Below are positions 8,438-16,766 of a DNA stretch of 37,418 bases, piece after piece. The notes beneath the pieces were generated by a model. It was not told the origin of the DNA. It saw only the letters and a program-made list of their open reading frames with translations, and ran no database searches. Source of the stretch: Sandaracinaceae bacterium (GTDB lineage Bacteria > Myxococcota_A > Polyangia > Polyangiales > Sandaracinaceae); contig JAIBCE010000036.1 of assembly GCA_019694315.1 (NCBI GenBank), forward strand, positions 1-37,418. The letters run 5' to 3'. Position 1 is the first letter of the stretch. The number at the start of each line of letters is the position of its first letter. A program made the translations under genes and the position numbers.

Positions 8438-9925
8438 GTGCACGCCACTCTGCCTTCACACACCCGCACGATCTTCTGGGTCGTGGCTGCGCTCATCGGT
8501 CTCGCTGCCTCGCAGTCGACGGCCTCCGCTCAGCCTCGCCGCGTCGCCGCGGAAGAGGACGAGAGCGCTCCGCCCGCTGGCTCCTCCGACGAGAGCGAGG
8601 AGACGAGCGCGCCTGCCCAGGCCCCTGCCGGAGACGAGGACGAGGGTGGCCGCGCCGCGCCGCGCACCGCCCGCGCCGAGCCGGCGACCGAGCCCGTGCG
8701 CGTGTACGTGATCGCGGTGCCGATGGAGGAGGGGCTCGAGGCCGTCGCGCAGCGGAGCGGTGCTGCGGCGCGCGCGTCTCTGCGCGAGATCCCCAACGTC
8801 GAGTGGCAGGCCGCCGATCGGCTCTTCCTCGGTTACGACGAGTCGGCGGTGCCGACGCTGGCGCGGGCGCGAGAGCGCCTCCAGGCCGGTCGCGAGGCCT
8901 ACCTCAACCTGGAGCTCGGACAGGCCATCGAGCTGCTCACCGCGTCGGTGGCGGACTTCGACGCGGCGGCCGCGGCCCTCGAGGATCCGAACGATCTCGG
9001 ACAGGCGCTCCTCTTCCTCGGCGCCTCGCTCGCGTTCGAGGGGCGCACGCGGGATGCGACGCGCATCTTCACGCGCCTGCACGTGCAGATGCCGCACGTG
9101 CAGCCGGATCCGAACCTGTTCAATCCCGACGTGATCTCGCGCTTCGAGGCGGCACGTCCGCGCGGTGCGGCGTCGTCGTCGATCGTGGTCGAGAGCGACC
9201 CGCCGGGCGCGATCGCGTACGTCGACTTCCTCGCGCGCGGCGTCACCCCCATCACGGTGCAGGGCCTGCACGCGGGCGATCACATCGTGCGCGTCACGCG
9301 CGCGGGCGCCATCCCGTCGGTGCAGCCCCTGACGGTCGCGGCGCGCCGCAGCGTGTCGACGAGCGCGATGCTCGTCGACGAAGAGGCGACCGCAGGCCTG
9401 GTCGACGCGCTCAACCAGGTGCGCGAAGCCGACGTGGCCTCCATCTCGCCAGGCACGCCCATCCACGACGTCGCGAGCCTCCTCGGTGTGGAGCGCATCG
9501 GCGTGATCCGCGCCTCGGCCAGCGAGACCGAGGGACAGGTCGAGCTCGAGCTCTTGGTCTTCGACGTCGCCTCCGGGCGACGGCTCGTCCGCGGCGCGGG
9601 AAGCGCGCCGGTGGCGGTGGGTGAGCTCGAGCCGGCGGTCGATCGACTGGTCTCGGGCGCGCTCGAGGCTGCGATCCACGCACGCGCGACCGCCGAGGAC
9701 GAGGCCGCCCGTCGTCGACGCGAACAGCAGGAAGCCGAGCTGCCCCCGGTGCTCGAGCAGCCGCCGCCGCAGGGCCCCAGCGTCTTCGAAGATCCCATCT
9801 TCTGGGTCGTCGTGGGTGGCGTGCTCGTCGCGGCGGGTGTGGGCGTGGGCATCGGCGTGGGCGTCGCGAGCCAGGGTCCTCCGCTCGGCACGAACACCTC
9901 GGGCACCGTGGTCCTCGAATTCTGA
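8438..9925 (+). CDS. PEGA-domain envelope protein with TPR-like region
   Basis: The GTG at 8438 follows AAGGAG at 8421-8426. The 495-residue protein has a signal peptide ending near STASAQ, an acidic Pro/Ser/Glu linker, and a helical TPR-like region (about 143-222). A PEGA domain follows at about 246-312 (IVVESDPPGAIAYVDFLARGVTPITV...GDHIVRV). The second half contains a mixed region, then one Gly/Val-rich transmembrane segment (about 453-477). PEGA domains are beta-sandwiches often found in surface or periplasmic proteins. The next gene repeats the PEGA and C-terminal transmembrane layout, suggesting an ancient duplication or paired subunits. Function is unknown. Confidence 0.85.
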   Translation: MHATLPSHTRTIFWVVAALIGLAASQSTASAQPRRVAAEEDESAPPAGSSDESEETSAPAQAPAGDEDEGGRAAPRTARAEPATEPVRVYVIAVPMEEGLEAVAQRSGAAARASLREIPNVEWQAADRLFLGYDESAVPTLARARERLQAGREAYLNLELGQAIELLTASVADFDAAAAALEDPNDLGQALLFLGASLAFEGRTRDATRIFTRLHVQMPHVQPDPNLFNPDVISRFEAARPRGAASSSIVVESDPPGAIAYVDFLARGVTPITVQGLHAGDHIVRVTRAGAIPSVQPLTVAARRSVSTSAMLVDEEATAGLVDALNQVREADVASISPGTPIHDVASLLGVERIGVIRASASETEGQVELELLVFDVASGRRLVRGAGSAPVAVGELEPAVDRLVSGALEAAIHARATAEDEAARRRREQQEAELPPVLEQPPPQGPSVFEDPIFWVVVGGVLVAAGVGVGIGVGVASQGPPLGTNTSGTVVLEF

Positions 9926-9943
9926 CACTGGGTTCCAGCTCTC

Positions 9944-11203
9944 ATGCGCGCCATCGCTTCGTCGCTGCTCGGTCTGCTCCTCGTCCTCGCGCTCGCGCGA
10001 GCGCCTCGCGCCGAGGCGCAGGAGGGCGTCTCCGCGGTCGCGTCGTCGGCCCTCGTGATCCCCGAGGGCAACGTGACCGAGGGCGAGGCGTCGATCGCCT
10101 CGATCGGCCTGCGCCGCGGCATCACGGAGGTGGAGGGTGTCCGCTTCATCCACCCCGTCGACGTGCTCTCTCCTGCCGAGACCACCGAGGATCTCCAGTT
10201 CGGCCTCGAGGAGCTCGAGGCGCGCGCCAACCAGCTCCGCGATGGTGACGCGAGCGACGTGGCCGAGAGCACCGACGCGCTCATCGAGCTGTTCGAGCAA
10301 CACCTCGACGCCGTGCGCCGCGAGCAGCTCGTGGACGCATACATGATCAACGCCCTCGCGCGCTGCCGCATGGGTCAGCAGCGCGAGTGCGAGAGCCGTC
10401 TCGGGCGTGTCTTCGTCTTCCGCGAAGGGCACACGTACGACGCCGAGCGCTACCCCGCCGATCTCCAGGCGACCTTCGATCGCGTGCAGGCACGCGTCAC
10501 CGGCGGTGCGCGCACGACGCTCGAGGTCGAGACCGAGCCCGCGGGCGCCGAGGTCTACATCGACGGTCGCTCCTATGGCCCTTCGCCGGCGCGCGCGGAC
10601 GACCTCCTCGTCGGCGATCACTACGTCACGATCAAGATGCTCGATCGCGTGCGCCTCGTGCGTCGCGTGACCGCGGCGCGCTCGGGAAGCCGCGTGCAGC
10701 TCGACCTCGACCCCAACCCGCGCGCGCGCCTCGTGGCCTCGCCGGAGGCCCTGGCGGCGATCGCGGCGGAGCTCGGTGAGAACCGCGCGGGCCCCAACAT
10801 CCGCAGCCTCGGCACGACGCTCGGCACCGCGCAGGTCGTCGTGGCGCGTCTCGTCCGCGCCGACGGCGCGACCACCCTCGATGCGTATCTCTACGACGTG
10901 CGCACCCGCTTCCTCCTCGCCCATCGCGAGGCGGCGATCGAGGACTCCGAGGAAGGCATCGAGCAGGCTCGGCTCCTCGCCGTCGAGCTCTACCAGGGCG
11001 TGGACCTCTCCGGCAGCGTCGCGGTGGTGGAGGAGACCGGTCCCGAGCGGCGCCCCGAGCCGTGGGAGGAGTGGTGGTTCTGGACCTCGATCGGCGCGGC
11101 GGTGGTCGCGGTGGGCGTGGGCGTCGGCGTGGGCGTGGGCATCGCGTCGCAGGGGCCTGCGGTCCCCGAGGGCTGGACGCGCATCGAGGGCACGGTTCCG
11201 TGA
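9944..11203 (+). CDS. PEGA-domain envelope protein, partner of the preceding gene
   Basis: Starting 18 bases after the previous stop, this 419-residue protein has a signal peptide (LLGLLLVLALARAPRAEAQ) and a helical N-terminal region. A PEGA domain lies at about 189-253 (LEVETEPAGAEVYIDGRSYGPSPA...GDHYVTI), and a WWFW-led Gly/Val-rich transmembrane segment at about 378-403. The C-terminal segments of both proteins share GVGVGxGxASQGP. The region between PEGA and membrane segment resembles that of the upstream protein (AQVVVARLVRADG...LDAYLYDVRTR versus IGVIRASASETEG...LELLVFDVASGR), supporting common ancestry. It is likely a structural envelope component. No enzymatic motif is visible. Confidence 0.85.
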   Translation: MRAIASSLLGLLLVLALARAPRAEAQEGVSAVASSALVIPEGNVTEGEASIASIGLRRGITEVEGVRFIHPVDVLSPAETTEDLQFGLEELEARANQLRDGDASDVAESTDALIELFEQHLDAVRREQLVDAYMINALARCRMGQQRECESRLGRVFVFREGHTYDAERYPADLQATFDRVQARVTGGARTTLEVETEPAGAEVYIDGRSYGPSPARADDLLVGDHYVTIKMLDRVRLVRRVTAARSGSRVQLDLDPNPRARLVASPEALAAIAAELGENRAGPNIRSLGTTLGTAQVVVARLVRADGATTLDAYLYDVRTRFLLAHREAAIEDSEEGIEQARLLAVELYQGVDLSGSVAVVEETGPERRPEPWEEWWFWTSIGAAVVAVGVGVGVGVGIASQGPAVPEGWTRIEGTVP

Positions 11204-11218
11204 AGCGCGGCTGAGCCG

Positions 11219-12361
11219 ATGCGCATGCACGTCACCTCGCGCGTCATGGCGGCGCTCGCGTGCGGAGCGATGTGCTTGGCGTGCGAGACCGCGCCGGCGC
11301 GCGTGCCCGCGCAGCCACCGCCTGCGCCCCGGACGATCGAGGAGTGGCACGAGCCGCCCGCGAGCCTCGCGCCGACCGAGCCCGAAGACGAGGCGCCGCA
11401 GGCGCTCGCCGAGGTCGTGGCGCCCGTGTCCCCCGAGCCCGCGCGTACGATCGCCCCGTCGGGCGCGCACGACGGCGAGTACGACTCCGACGAGCCGCTG
11501 CCGGTCCGCCGCTACGTCTATCGCGTCCGGCTCGCGATCCCGAGCGCGCTCGGCGACGCGTCGGATCTCGCGACACCGGGCGCGGAGCTCTACATCGACA
11601 CCTCCGCGCATCGCGCCCGCGCGCGCTTCGTCGGTCAGAGCTGGCCCGTGGACGTGGGCTCGGAGGTGCGCGTGCGCGGCGAGTCCGCGGGCGTGTACGT
11701 CTTCGATGGTCTCGGTGGCCGTCCCCTCGAGCCCGGAGAGCTCGGCGTGTGGTTCGAGGGAGGCGAGCGTCGGCCGGGTCCTGGGCTCTCCGTCCGTCGC
11801 GACCCCACGACGCCCTCGGGCGAGGTGGGCGCGATGGTCTGCGTGCTCCTCGCGGAGTGGGCGGGCGACGATCGTGAGTCGGTGCTGCGTCGCTGCGACG
11901 GACGCGCGCCGCTCGGGTTTCGTGTGGGCCTCTGGCGCGCCGAGCGCACGGCCGATCTCGCCATCGAGGTACCGCGACGCGCGCTCCGCGCCGACGAGCT
12001 CGAGCCCCCGGCCGCGATCCCGCACGGCTCGAGCCGCGCGTTCTACGAGCCTGCGTCGCTCGCGCGGATCGAGTCGGCGATCCCGCGCGGCGAGGAGATC
12101 GAGCCGACCGATCCGGAGGCACCGGGCGAGGGCCTCGTGCTCGAGAACGAGAGCGCCACGCGCGTGATCGTGACGGCGCAGGGCGTGCCGGTCGGTTGGA
12201 TCGGGCCGCACGAGCGCGGCCACTTCGTGGGCCTGCGGCCTGGCCCGATCTGGGTCGGCGCGCTTCGACCGATGGGCTCGATCGCGCTTCGGCCGCGCCT
12301 CGTCTCGGTGCCTGCGCGCACCGTGCTCCGCGCGCCTCGCGTTCGGCCTCCGCGCGAGTGA
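11219..12361 (+). CDS. putative exported protein or lipoprotein of unknown function
   Basis: Beginning 15 bases after the second PEGA gene, the 380-residue protein starts with a short hydrophobic segment carrying cysteines at 15, 19 and 22. The lipobox is not canonical (CLAC), so lipid attachment is uncertain. A Pro/Glu-rich linker (PAQPPPAPRTIEEWHEPP and on) leads to a compact region rich in Arg, Asp and Gly. No domain is recognised. A second in-frame ATG at 11225 is equally possible. The position at the end of the PEGA gene run suggests an envelope role. A small GC hairpin at 12380-12394 follows. Confidence 0.7.
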   Translation: MRMHVTSRVMAALACGAMCLACETAPARVPAQPPPAPRTIEEWHEPPASLAPTEPEDEAPQALAEVVAPVSPEPARTIAPSGAHDGEYDSDEPLPVRRYVYRVRLAIPSALGDASDLATPGAELYIDTSAHRARARFVGQSWPVDVGSEVRVRGESAGVYVFDGLGGRPLEPGELGVWFEGGERRPGPGLSVRRDPTTPSGEVGAMVCVLLAEWAGDDRESVLRRCDGRAPLGFRVGLWRAERTADLAIEVPRRALRADELEPPAAIPHGSSRAFYEPASLARIESAIPRGEEIEPTDPEAPGEGLVLENESATRVIVTAQGVPVGWIGPHERGHFVGLRPGPIWVGALRPMGSIALRPRLVSVPARTVLRAPRVRPPRE

Positions 12362-12436
12362 TCGGAGATCGGGGTCGTCAGGGCGCGGCGCCCTCTGGTA
12401 GGCTCGGAGATCGCTTCGTTGCCCCGGAGGTGCTCG

Positions 12437-14749
12437 ATGGACGTTGTGCGGCGCTCGTGGGTTGACCTGATGAAGGGGTCGGGTGGACGAGGACACGCCA
12501 TCGCGTCGTTCAGCGCGTTGCTCCTGGCGCTGGCGGCGTTGCCCGCTTGCGGCGGCGACCCGAACCCGCCCGGCTCGTGCACGTCGTCCTCCGACTGCAC
12601 CGGAGGTCGCGTCTGTCGCGACGGGATGTGCACCGTGCCGGCCGGCACCGACGGTGGCCCCGATGCACCGACGTCGACGCCGGACACGGGCGCCGGCACC
12701 GACGCGTTCGTCGAGCTGCCGACCGACGCCGGCATCATCGAGATGCCTGACACGTCGATGGGCTGGTCGGCCACCGACGACACCGACGGCGACACGATCG
12801 GCGACTTCGACGAGGGCCGCGCGACCAGCGTGGACACCGACGCTGACGGTGTGCCGGACTACATGGACACCGACTCCGACGGCGATGGCGTCGACGACGC
12901 GCTCGAGGCCGGCGACGCGATGATCACCACACCGCCCGTCGACACCGACGGCGACGGCACCTTCGACTTCCGGGACCTCGACGCGGACGGGAACGGTGTG
13001 CCCGACTCGGTCGAGGGCAGCGCCGACATCGACGGCGATGGACGCGTCAACTCGCGCGACCGCGACAACGATGGCGATGGCCTCCTCGACACCGTCGAGA
13101 TCGGCGCCGATCCGGCCACACCGCGCGACACCGACCACGACGGCACGCCCGACTACGACACGCGCGACTCCGACGGCGACACGATCTCGGACACCGAAGA
13201 AGAGCTCGTCGACACCGACGCCGATGGCATCGCCGACGGTCAGGATCTCGACTCCGACAACGACACGCTGCTCGACTCCGTCGAGGCGGGCGACGCGAGC
13301 CTCGACACGCCCGCGATCGACACCGACGGTGACGGCACGCCCAATTTCCGCGACACCGACAGCGACGGTGACGGCCTCTCCGACGAGGCCGAGGTCGGCT
13401 ACGGCACCTCGCCCACCGCGCCCGACACCGACGGCGACGGCGTCTCGGATCTGATCGAGATCGGCGCGGGCACGAGCCCGACGGACGGCTCGGTCAGCCC
13501 GCGCACGCGCGGTGACTTCGTCTTCCTCGTGCCCTACATGCTGCCGCCCGATCCCGTGCGCGACACGCTGCAGTTCTCGACGAACCTCCAGCGCGCCGAC
13601 GTCTACTTCCTCATGGACAACACCGGCTCCATGAGCGGCACGATCACCAACCTTCAGGCCGGCCTCACCGGCACGGTCATCCCGAACATCGTCTCGGGCA
13701 TCCCCGAGGCGTGGTTCGGCGTCGGCGGCTTCGACGACTATCCGCTGACGGGCTCGGGTGTGGCGATCGGCTATGGGAACCCGACGTGCGGCGGCGGGAC
13801 GGCCGACACCGCCGGCGTGCGCCACGATCAGGCGTTCTTCCAGTACCAGATCATGACCTCGTCGTCGGCCGATGCGCAGACGGCCGTGAACCGGTACCGC
13901 ACGAACTGCGGCGTCGATGGTCCGGAGTCGGGCGTGGCAGCGCTCTACTCGCTCGCGACGCGCGACACGCTCGGCGGCTATGCGCGCTTCCCGGGGACCA
14001 CGCCCCCCGCGTGCCCGGCGGGCTATCGCGGCGCCGCCTGCTTCCGTCCAGACGCCGTGCCGATCGTGATCGTCATGACCGACGTGGATCAGCACAACCG
14101 TCCGGCGTGCTCTTGCAACTACGTGAGCCCGGTTCCCACCGTCGGGGCCAGTCGTGGTCCGAGCTGGGCTGACACCATGACCGCGCTCCGCGGGCTCAAC
14201 GCGCGCGTCGTCGGCGTGAACACGTCCGGCGGACGACCGTTCCTCGAGCAGCTCGTGAGCGAGACCACGATCGCCTCGGGCGCGCCCGGCGCGGCGGCGG
14301 ACTACGTGCTCAACGCGCCGAGCGGCTCGGGCCTCTCGGCGACCATCGTCGACCTCGTTCGTCGCGCCGCGGCGGTGCCGCTCGACGTGTCGGCGCAGGC
14401 GGTGGACCTCGTCGATCCGGGCGAGACCGTCGATGCGGTCGCCGCCTTCGTCGACCACCTCGAGCCCAACTCCACGGGCGCGCCGGGCCTCACCTGCACG
14501 GGCGGCTTCGGCACGACCGACCTCACCGGCATCGACGCGGACTCGTTCGCCGACACGTTCCTCGACGTGACCCCCGGCGCGCCGGTCTGCTTCGACATCA
14601 TCCCGAGGCAGAACGACACCGTCCCGGCGACGCTCGTGCCGCAGGTGTTCCGCGCGCAGATCAACGTCATCGGCGACGGCTTCACGCCGCTCGACGATCG
14701 CGTCGTCTACTTCCTCGTGCCGCCGCGCATCCCCGATCCCACCGAGTGA
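12437..14749 (+). CDS. lipoprotein with TSP3 calcium repeats and a von Willebrand A domain
   Basis: The ATG at 12437 follows CCGGAGG by 6 bases; the frame could extend to a TTG at 12419. The 770-residue protein has a lipoprotein signal (ALAALPAC, Cys38), a small cysteine-rich segment (SCTSSSDCTGGRVCRDGMC) and a long run of thrombospondin-type-3 repeats (about 112-355; DTDADG, DSDGDGV, DTDGDGT). A vWA domain follows, with a MIDAS motif DNTGSMS at 394-400 and a TDVD element near 548. TSP3 repeats bind many Ca2+ ions and vWA domains bind protein ligands through a metal, so a surface adhesive or matrix role is likely. Two cysteine clusters (CSC; CTGG) may form disulfides. The gene stands 75 bp from the PEGA run and may have its own promoter. 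Confidence 0.9.
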   Translation: MDVVRRSWVDLMKGSGGRGHAIASFSALLLALAALPACGGDPNPPGSCTSSSDCTGGRVCRDGMCTVPAGTDGGPDAPTSTPDTGAGTDAFVELPTDAGIIEMPDTSMGWSATDDTDGDTIGDFDEGRATSVDTDADGVPDYMDTDSDGDGVDDALEAGDAMITTPPVDTDGDGTFDFRDLDADGNGVPDSVEGSADIDGDGRVNSRDRDNDGDGLLDTVEIGADPATPRDTDHDGTPDYDTRDSDGDTISDTEEELVDTDADGIADGQDLDSDNDTLLDSVEAGDASLDTPAIDTDGDGTPNFRDTDSDGDGLSDEAEVGYGTSPTAPDTDGDGVSDLIEIGAGTSPTDGSVSPRTRGDFVFLVPYMLPPDPVRDTLQFSTNLQRADVYFLMDNTGSMSGTITNLQAGLTGTVIPNIVSGIPEAWFGVGGFDDYPLTGSGVAIGYGNPTCGGGTADTAGVRHDQAFFQYQIMTSSSADAQTAVNRYRTNCGVDGPESGVAALYSLATRDTLGGYARFPGTTPPACPAGYRGAACFRPDAVPIVIVMTDVDQHNRPACSCNYVSPVPTVGASRGPSWADTMTALRGLNARVVGVNTSGGRPFLEQLVSETTIASGAPGAAADYVLNAPSGSGLSATIVDLVRRAAAVPLDVSAQAVDLVDPGETVDAVAAFVDHLEPNSTGAPGLTCTGGFGTTDLTGIDADSFADTFLDVTPGAPVCFDIIPRQNDTVPATLVPQVFRAQINVIGDGFTPLDDRVVYFLVPPRIPDPTE

Positions 14750-14797
14750 TCGGCGTCGGACCGAGGCGGATCGCGTGATCGACCCAGGAGCGATCGC

Positions 14798-15253
14798 GTG
14801 ACCGCCCCGCAGCAAGAGAGCGCCTCGACCGTGGTCCTCGAGACGGACGCGGGCGAGGCGCTCGTGCTCGTGGCGCTCCTCGCGACGCTCGCGCGCGCCA
14901 ACGACGACGTGATCGAGCTCGGCACCTCCGACACGCTGACGGCTGCGTGCGCGATCACGCGCGTGCGAGCCCGTCGCTCGGACATGGAGCGCGTGTTCGA
15001 CGCGATCGGCGAGCACACGCGCGCGCTCGTGGTGCGCGATCCCGAGCCGGAGCTCCTCGAGGCGCTCACCGCGCTGGGCCCGCCCGTGATCGCGCTCGCG
15101 TCCGAGGCGCTCGCCTCGCCCGGCGTCACGGTGCGCCTCGTCGGTGAGGGCCGAACCCGGCTCTGGCTGATCGGTCAGCGCGAGAGCACGTGCGAGGCCG
15201 TGGAGCGAGCGCTCTCGCTGCTCGCCGGAGACGCGCGTAGGCTCGCCTCGTGA
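14798..15253 (+). CDS. hypothetical alpha/beta protein
   Basis: The 151-residue product (GTG at 14798, AGGAG about 8 bases upstream) alternates hydrophobic strands and helices: VVLETDAGEALVLVALLATLA, VIELGTSDTLTAACAI, TRALVVRDP, PVIALASEALA and a final helix. It has no signal peptide or membrane segment and no recognised family. Its last codons overlap the start of the next gene by 4 bases (GTGA), indicating translational coupling with the zinc-finger membrane protein. Any role is therefore likely linked to that protein. Confidence 0.65.
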   Translation: MTAPQQESASTVVLETDAGEALVLVALLATLARANDDVIELGTSDTLTAACAITRVRARRSDMERVFDAIGEHTRALVVRDPEPELLEALTALGPPVIALASEALASPGVTVRLVGEGRTRLWLIGQRESTCEAVERALSLLAGDARRLAS

Positions 15254-16122
15254 GCGGAGAGGTCGAGCTCGATCGCATCGAGGACGCGTTCCACCGCACG
15301 CCGCGCTGCGCGGTGCACGCGGAGCGCGAGGCTCGTCGCGTCCCGTGCGCGCGCTGCGGGAGCTACGCCTGCGAGGAGTGCTTCGGCGCTGCGAGCGAGA
15401 CGCTGTGCGTGGCGTGTCGTCAGCGCGTGGGAGAGTCGCTGGCGTGGGAGCGCGACGACGGCGGCGGGGTCTTCGCGCGCCTCTGGGCCACGACCGTCCA
15501 GATGCTGCCCGCGCCCTTCACGGCGTTCGAGGGCATCCGTGTCGGCAAGGGCCTCTGGAGCGCGATCCAGTTCGCCGTGATCGAGAACGTCGTCAGCTAC
15601 GCGGTGCCGATGCTCCTCTGCGCGCCGTGCACGTTCTTCGCGCTCTCGTTCGCGCCGGCCGATCCCGACCTGCCTCGTGGCGTCCTCGGCGCGGCGATGT
15701 GTGGCCTGCTCGCCGCAATCCCGTTCGTCGTGGCCGCCTTCGCCCTCCTCGGCGCGCTCTTCACCGGGCTCCTCTACCACCTCGCCGCTTCGGTCGCGGG
15801 AGGCACGGGAGAGCTCGTCGAGAGCCTGCGCGCGGCGCTGTTTCTCCAGGTCCTCGCGCCGATCTCGGCGTTCACGTGGATGCTCGGCCGCATCCCCATC
15901 CTCGGGATCGTCGTCACCCTCGTGGGCTTCGCGGGCACGCTCGTCTGGCAGACGTTCGCGCTCGCGGGCCACGCGCGCGGGGCGCATCGCATCGCCGATT
16001 CGCGCGGCTGGCTCGTCGCGGCGGTCCCTGCGCTCGCCACCCTCGCGCTCGTGGGCGCCCTGATGGTGGGGGTGGTCGCGCTCGTCGTGGGGATGGGCCT
16101 CGACCTCGAGACGCCGGACTGA
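15250..16122 (+). CDS. Yip1-like membrane protein with N-terminal zinc-finger
   Basis: The 290-residue protein starts with Cys20, His23, Cys33, Cys36, Cys41, Cys44, Cys53 and Cys56, eight ligands enough for two zinc ions in a B-box-like arrangement. About 200 residues with five or so hydrophobic segments follow, including the Yip1-family-like block NVVSYAVPMLLCAPC...LLYHLAASVAGGTGELVESLRAALFLQVLAPIS. Bacterial Yip1-domain proteins are integral membrane proteins of unclear function. The zinc module would face the cytoplasm if the N-terminus is inside. It overlaps the preceding gene by 4 bases. No enzymatic motif was seen. Confidence 0.8.
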   Translation: MSGEVELDRIEDAFHRTPRCAVHAEREARRVPCARCGSYACEECFGAASETLCVACRQRVGESLAWERDDGGGVFARLWATTVQMLPAPFTAFEGIRVGKGLWSAIQFAVIENVVSYAVPMLLCAPCTFFALSFAPADPDLPRGVLGAAMCGLLAAIPFVVAAFALLGALFTGLLYHLAASVAGGTGELVESLRAALFLQVLAPISAFTWMLGRIPILGIVVTLVGFAGTLVWQTFALAGHARGAHRIADSRGWLVAAVPALATLALVGALMVGVVALVVGMGLDLETPD

Positions 16123-16153
16123 GCGGTCTCGGACGTTCTGCTCACGCATCCGA

Positions 16154-16189
16154 GTTGCAATTGCGACCGGTCCCTGCGGGGCCTACCAT
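16154..16189 (+). promoter_or_regulatory. candidate fur promoter with overlapping TTGCAA palindrome
   Basis: GTTGCAATTGCGAC (16154-16167) is a near-perfect palindrome with one mismatched pair. Its right half contains TTGCGA (16161-16166), which is 17 bases from TACCAT (16184-16189). Those spacings fit a -35/-10 promoter whose start point would fall at or beside the ATG (16197). A repressor bound at the palindrome would block the -35 element. TTGCAA half-sites are known for the Fur-family protein Nur of Streptomyces, which suggests autoregulation. Confidence 0.5.
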
Positions 16190-16196
16190 CGAGCCC

Positions 16197-16637
16197 ATGG
16201 TGCCGGCGAAGCTCGAGCTCAAGACGCGGCTGCGCGAGGCCGGCCTCCGGGCGACCTCGTCGCGCTTGGCCGTGCTCGAGTGCATGACGGACGCGCAGGG
16301 ACCGCTCACGCATGCCGACGTCTGCGACCGGCTCAAGGACGCGGGCTTCGATCGCGCGACCGTGTATCGCAACCTCGCGGACCTCACCGACGCGGGGCTC
16401 CTTCGGCGCTCGGATCTCGGCGACCACCTCTGGCGCTTCGAGCTCAAGGGCGACGCCGAGCACGAGGAGCACGCCGAGGGCGAGGTCCACCCGCACTTCG
16501 TGTGCACCGAGTGTGGCGCGGTCGCCTGCCTGCCCGATGGAGCCGTCACCCTGGCCGCGGTCAAGGGCGCGCCACGCTCGCTCAAGTCGGGCAAGGTCGA
16601 CATCCAGGTGCGTGGCGCCTGCAACGACTGCGGCTGA
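16197..16637 (+). CDS. Fur-family metal- or peroxide-responsive regulator
   Basis: The 146-residue protein has the Fur winged helix (LREAGLRATSSRLAVLE; recognition helix FDRATVYRNLADLTDAGLLRR at 51-71). A C-terminal dimerisation domain carries two structural-zinc pairs, Cys103/Cys106 and Cys142/Cys145, and a His cluster (H89, H92, H98, H100). Fur relatives repress metal-uptake or peroxide-defence genes when loaded. Which metal is sensed (iron, zinc, nickel, or peroxide via iron) cannot be told. The short helix between wing and HPHF segment is slightly Glu/His-rich. It is likely autoregulated through the palindrome just upstream, and a related inverted repeat lies just downstream. Confidence 0.93.
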   Translation: MVPAKLELKTRLREAGLRATSSRLAVLECMTDAQGPLTHADVCDRLKDAGFDRATVYRNLADLTDAGLLRRSDLGDHLWRFELKGDAEHEEHAEGEVHPHFVCTECGAVACLPDGAVTLAAVKGAPRSLKSGKVDIQVRGACNDCG

Positions 16638-16667
16638 GCCCTCCCTGGTTTGCCGAGAGACGATCTC

Positions 16668-16695
16668 TGCAACACCGCGAATCTCCGGTGTTGCA
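16668..16695. promoter_or_regulatory. TGCAAC...GTTGCA inverted repeat between fur and the DksA-like gene
   Basis: TGCAACACCG and CGGTGTTGCA (10-bp arms) are separated by 8 bases. The outer TGCAAC/GTTGCA repeats the half-site of the palindrome in the fur promoter, favouring an operator for the DksA-like gene. A Rho-independent terminator for fur is the alternative, but there is no T-run afterwards. Confidence 0.5.
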
Positions 16696-16766
16696 AGCGA
16701 TCGCAGCCCGTGCGACCTTCCGCGGCCGCCGCTTCGACCGAGGCGGGGGCGTGAGGTGACTGGACG

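Noticed and set aside
8456..15016. A 2186-codon open frame on the minus strand
   Set aside because: It lies opposite well-supported plus-strand genes and its composition is His/Arg/Asp/Glu/Ala-rich, as expected for the antisense frame of strongly GC3-biased genes.
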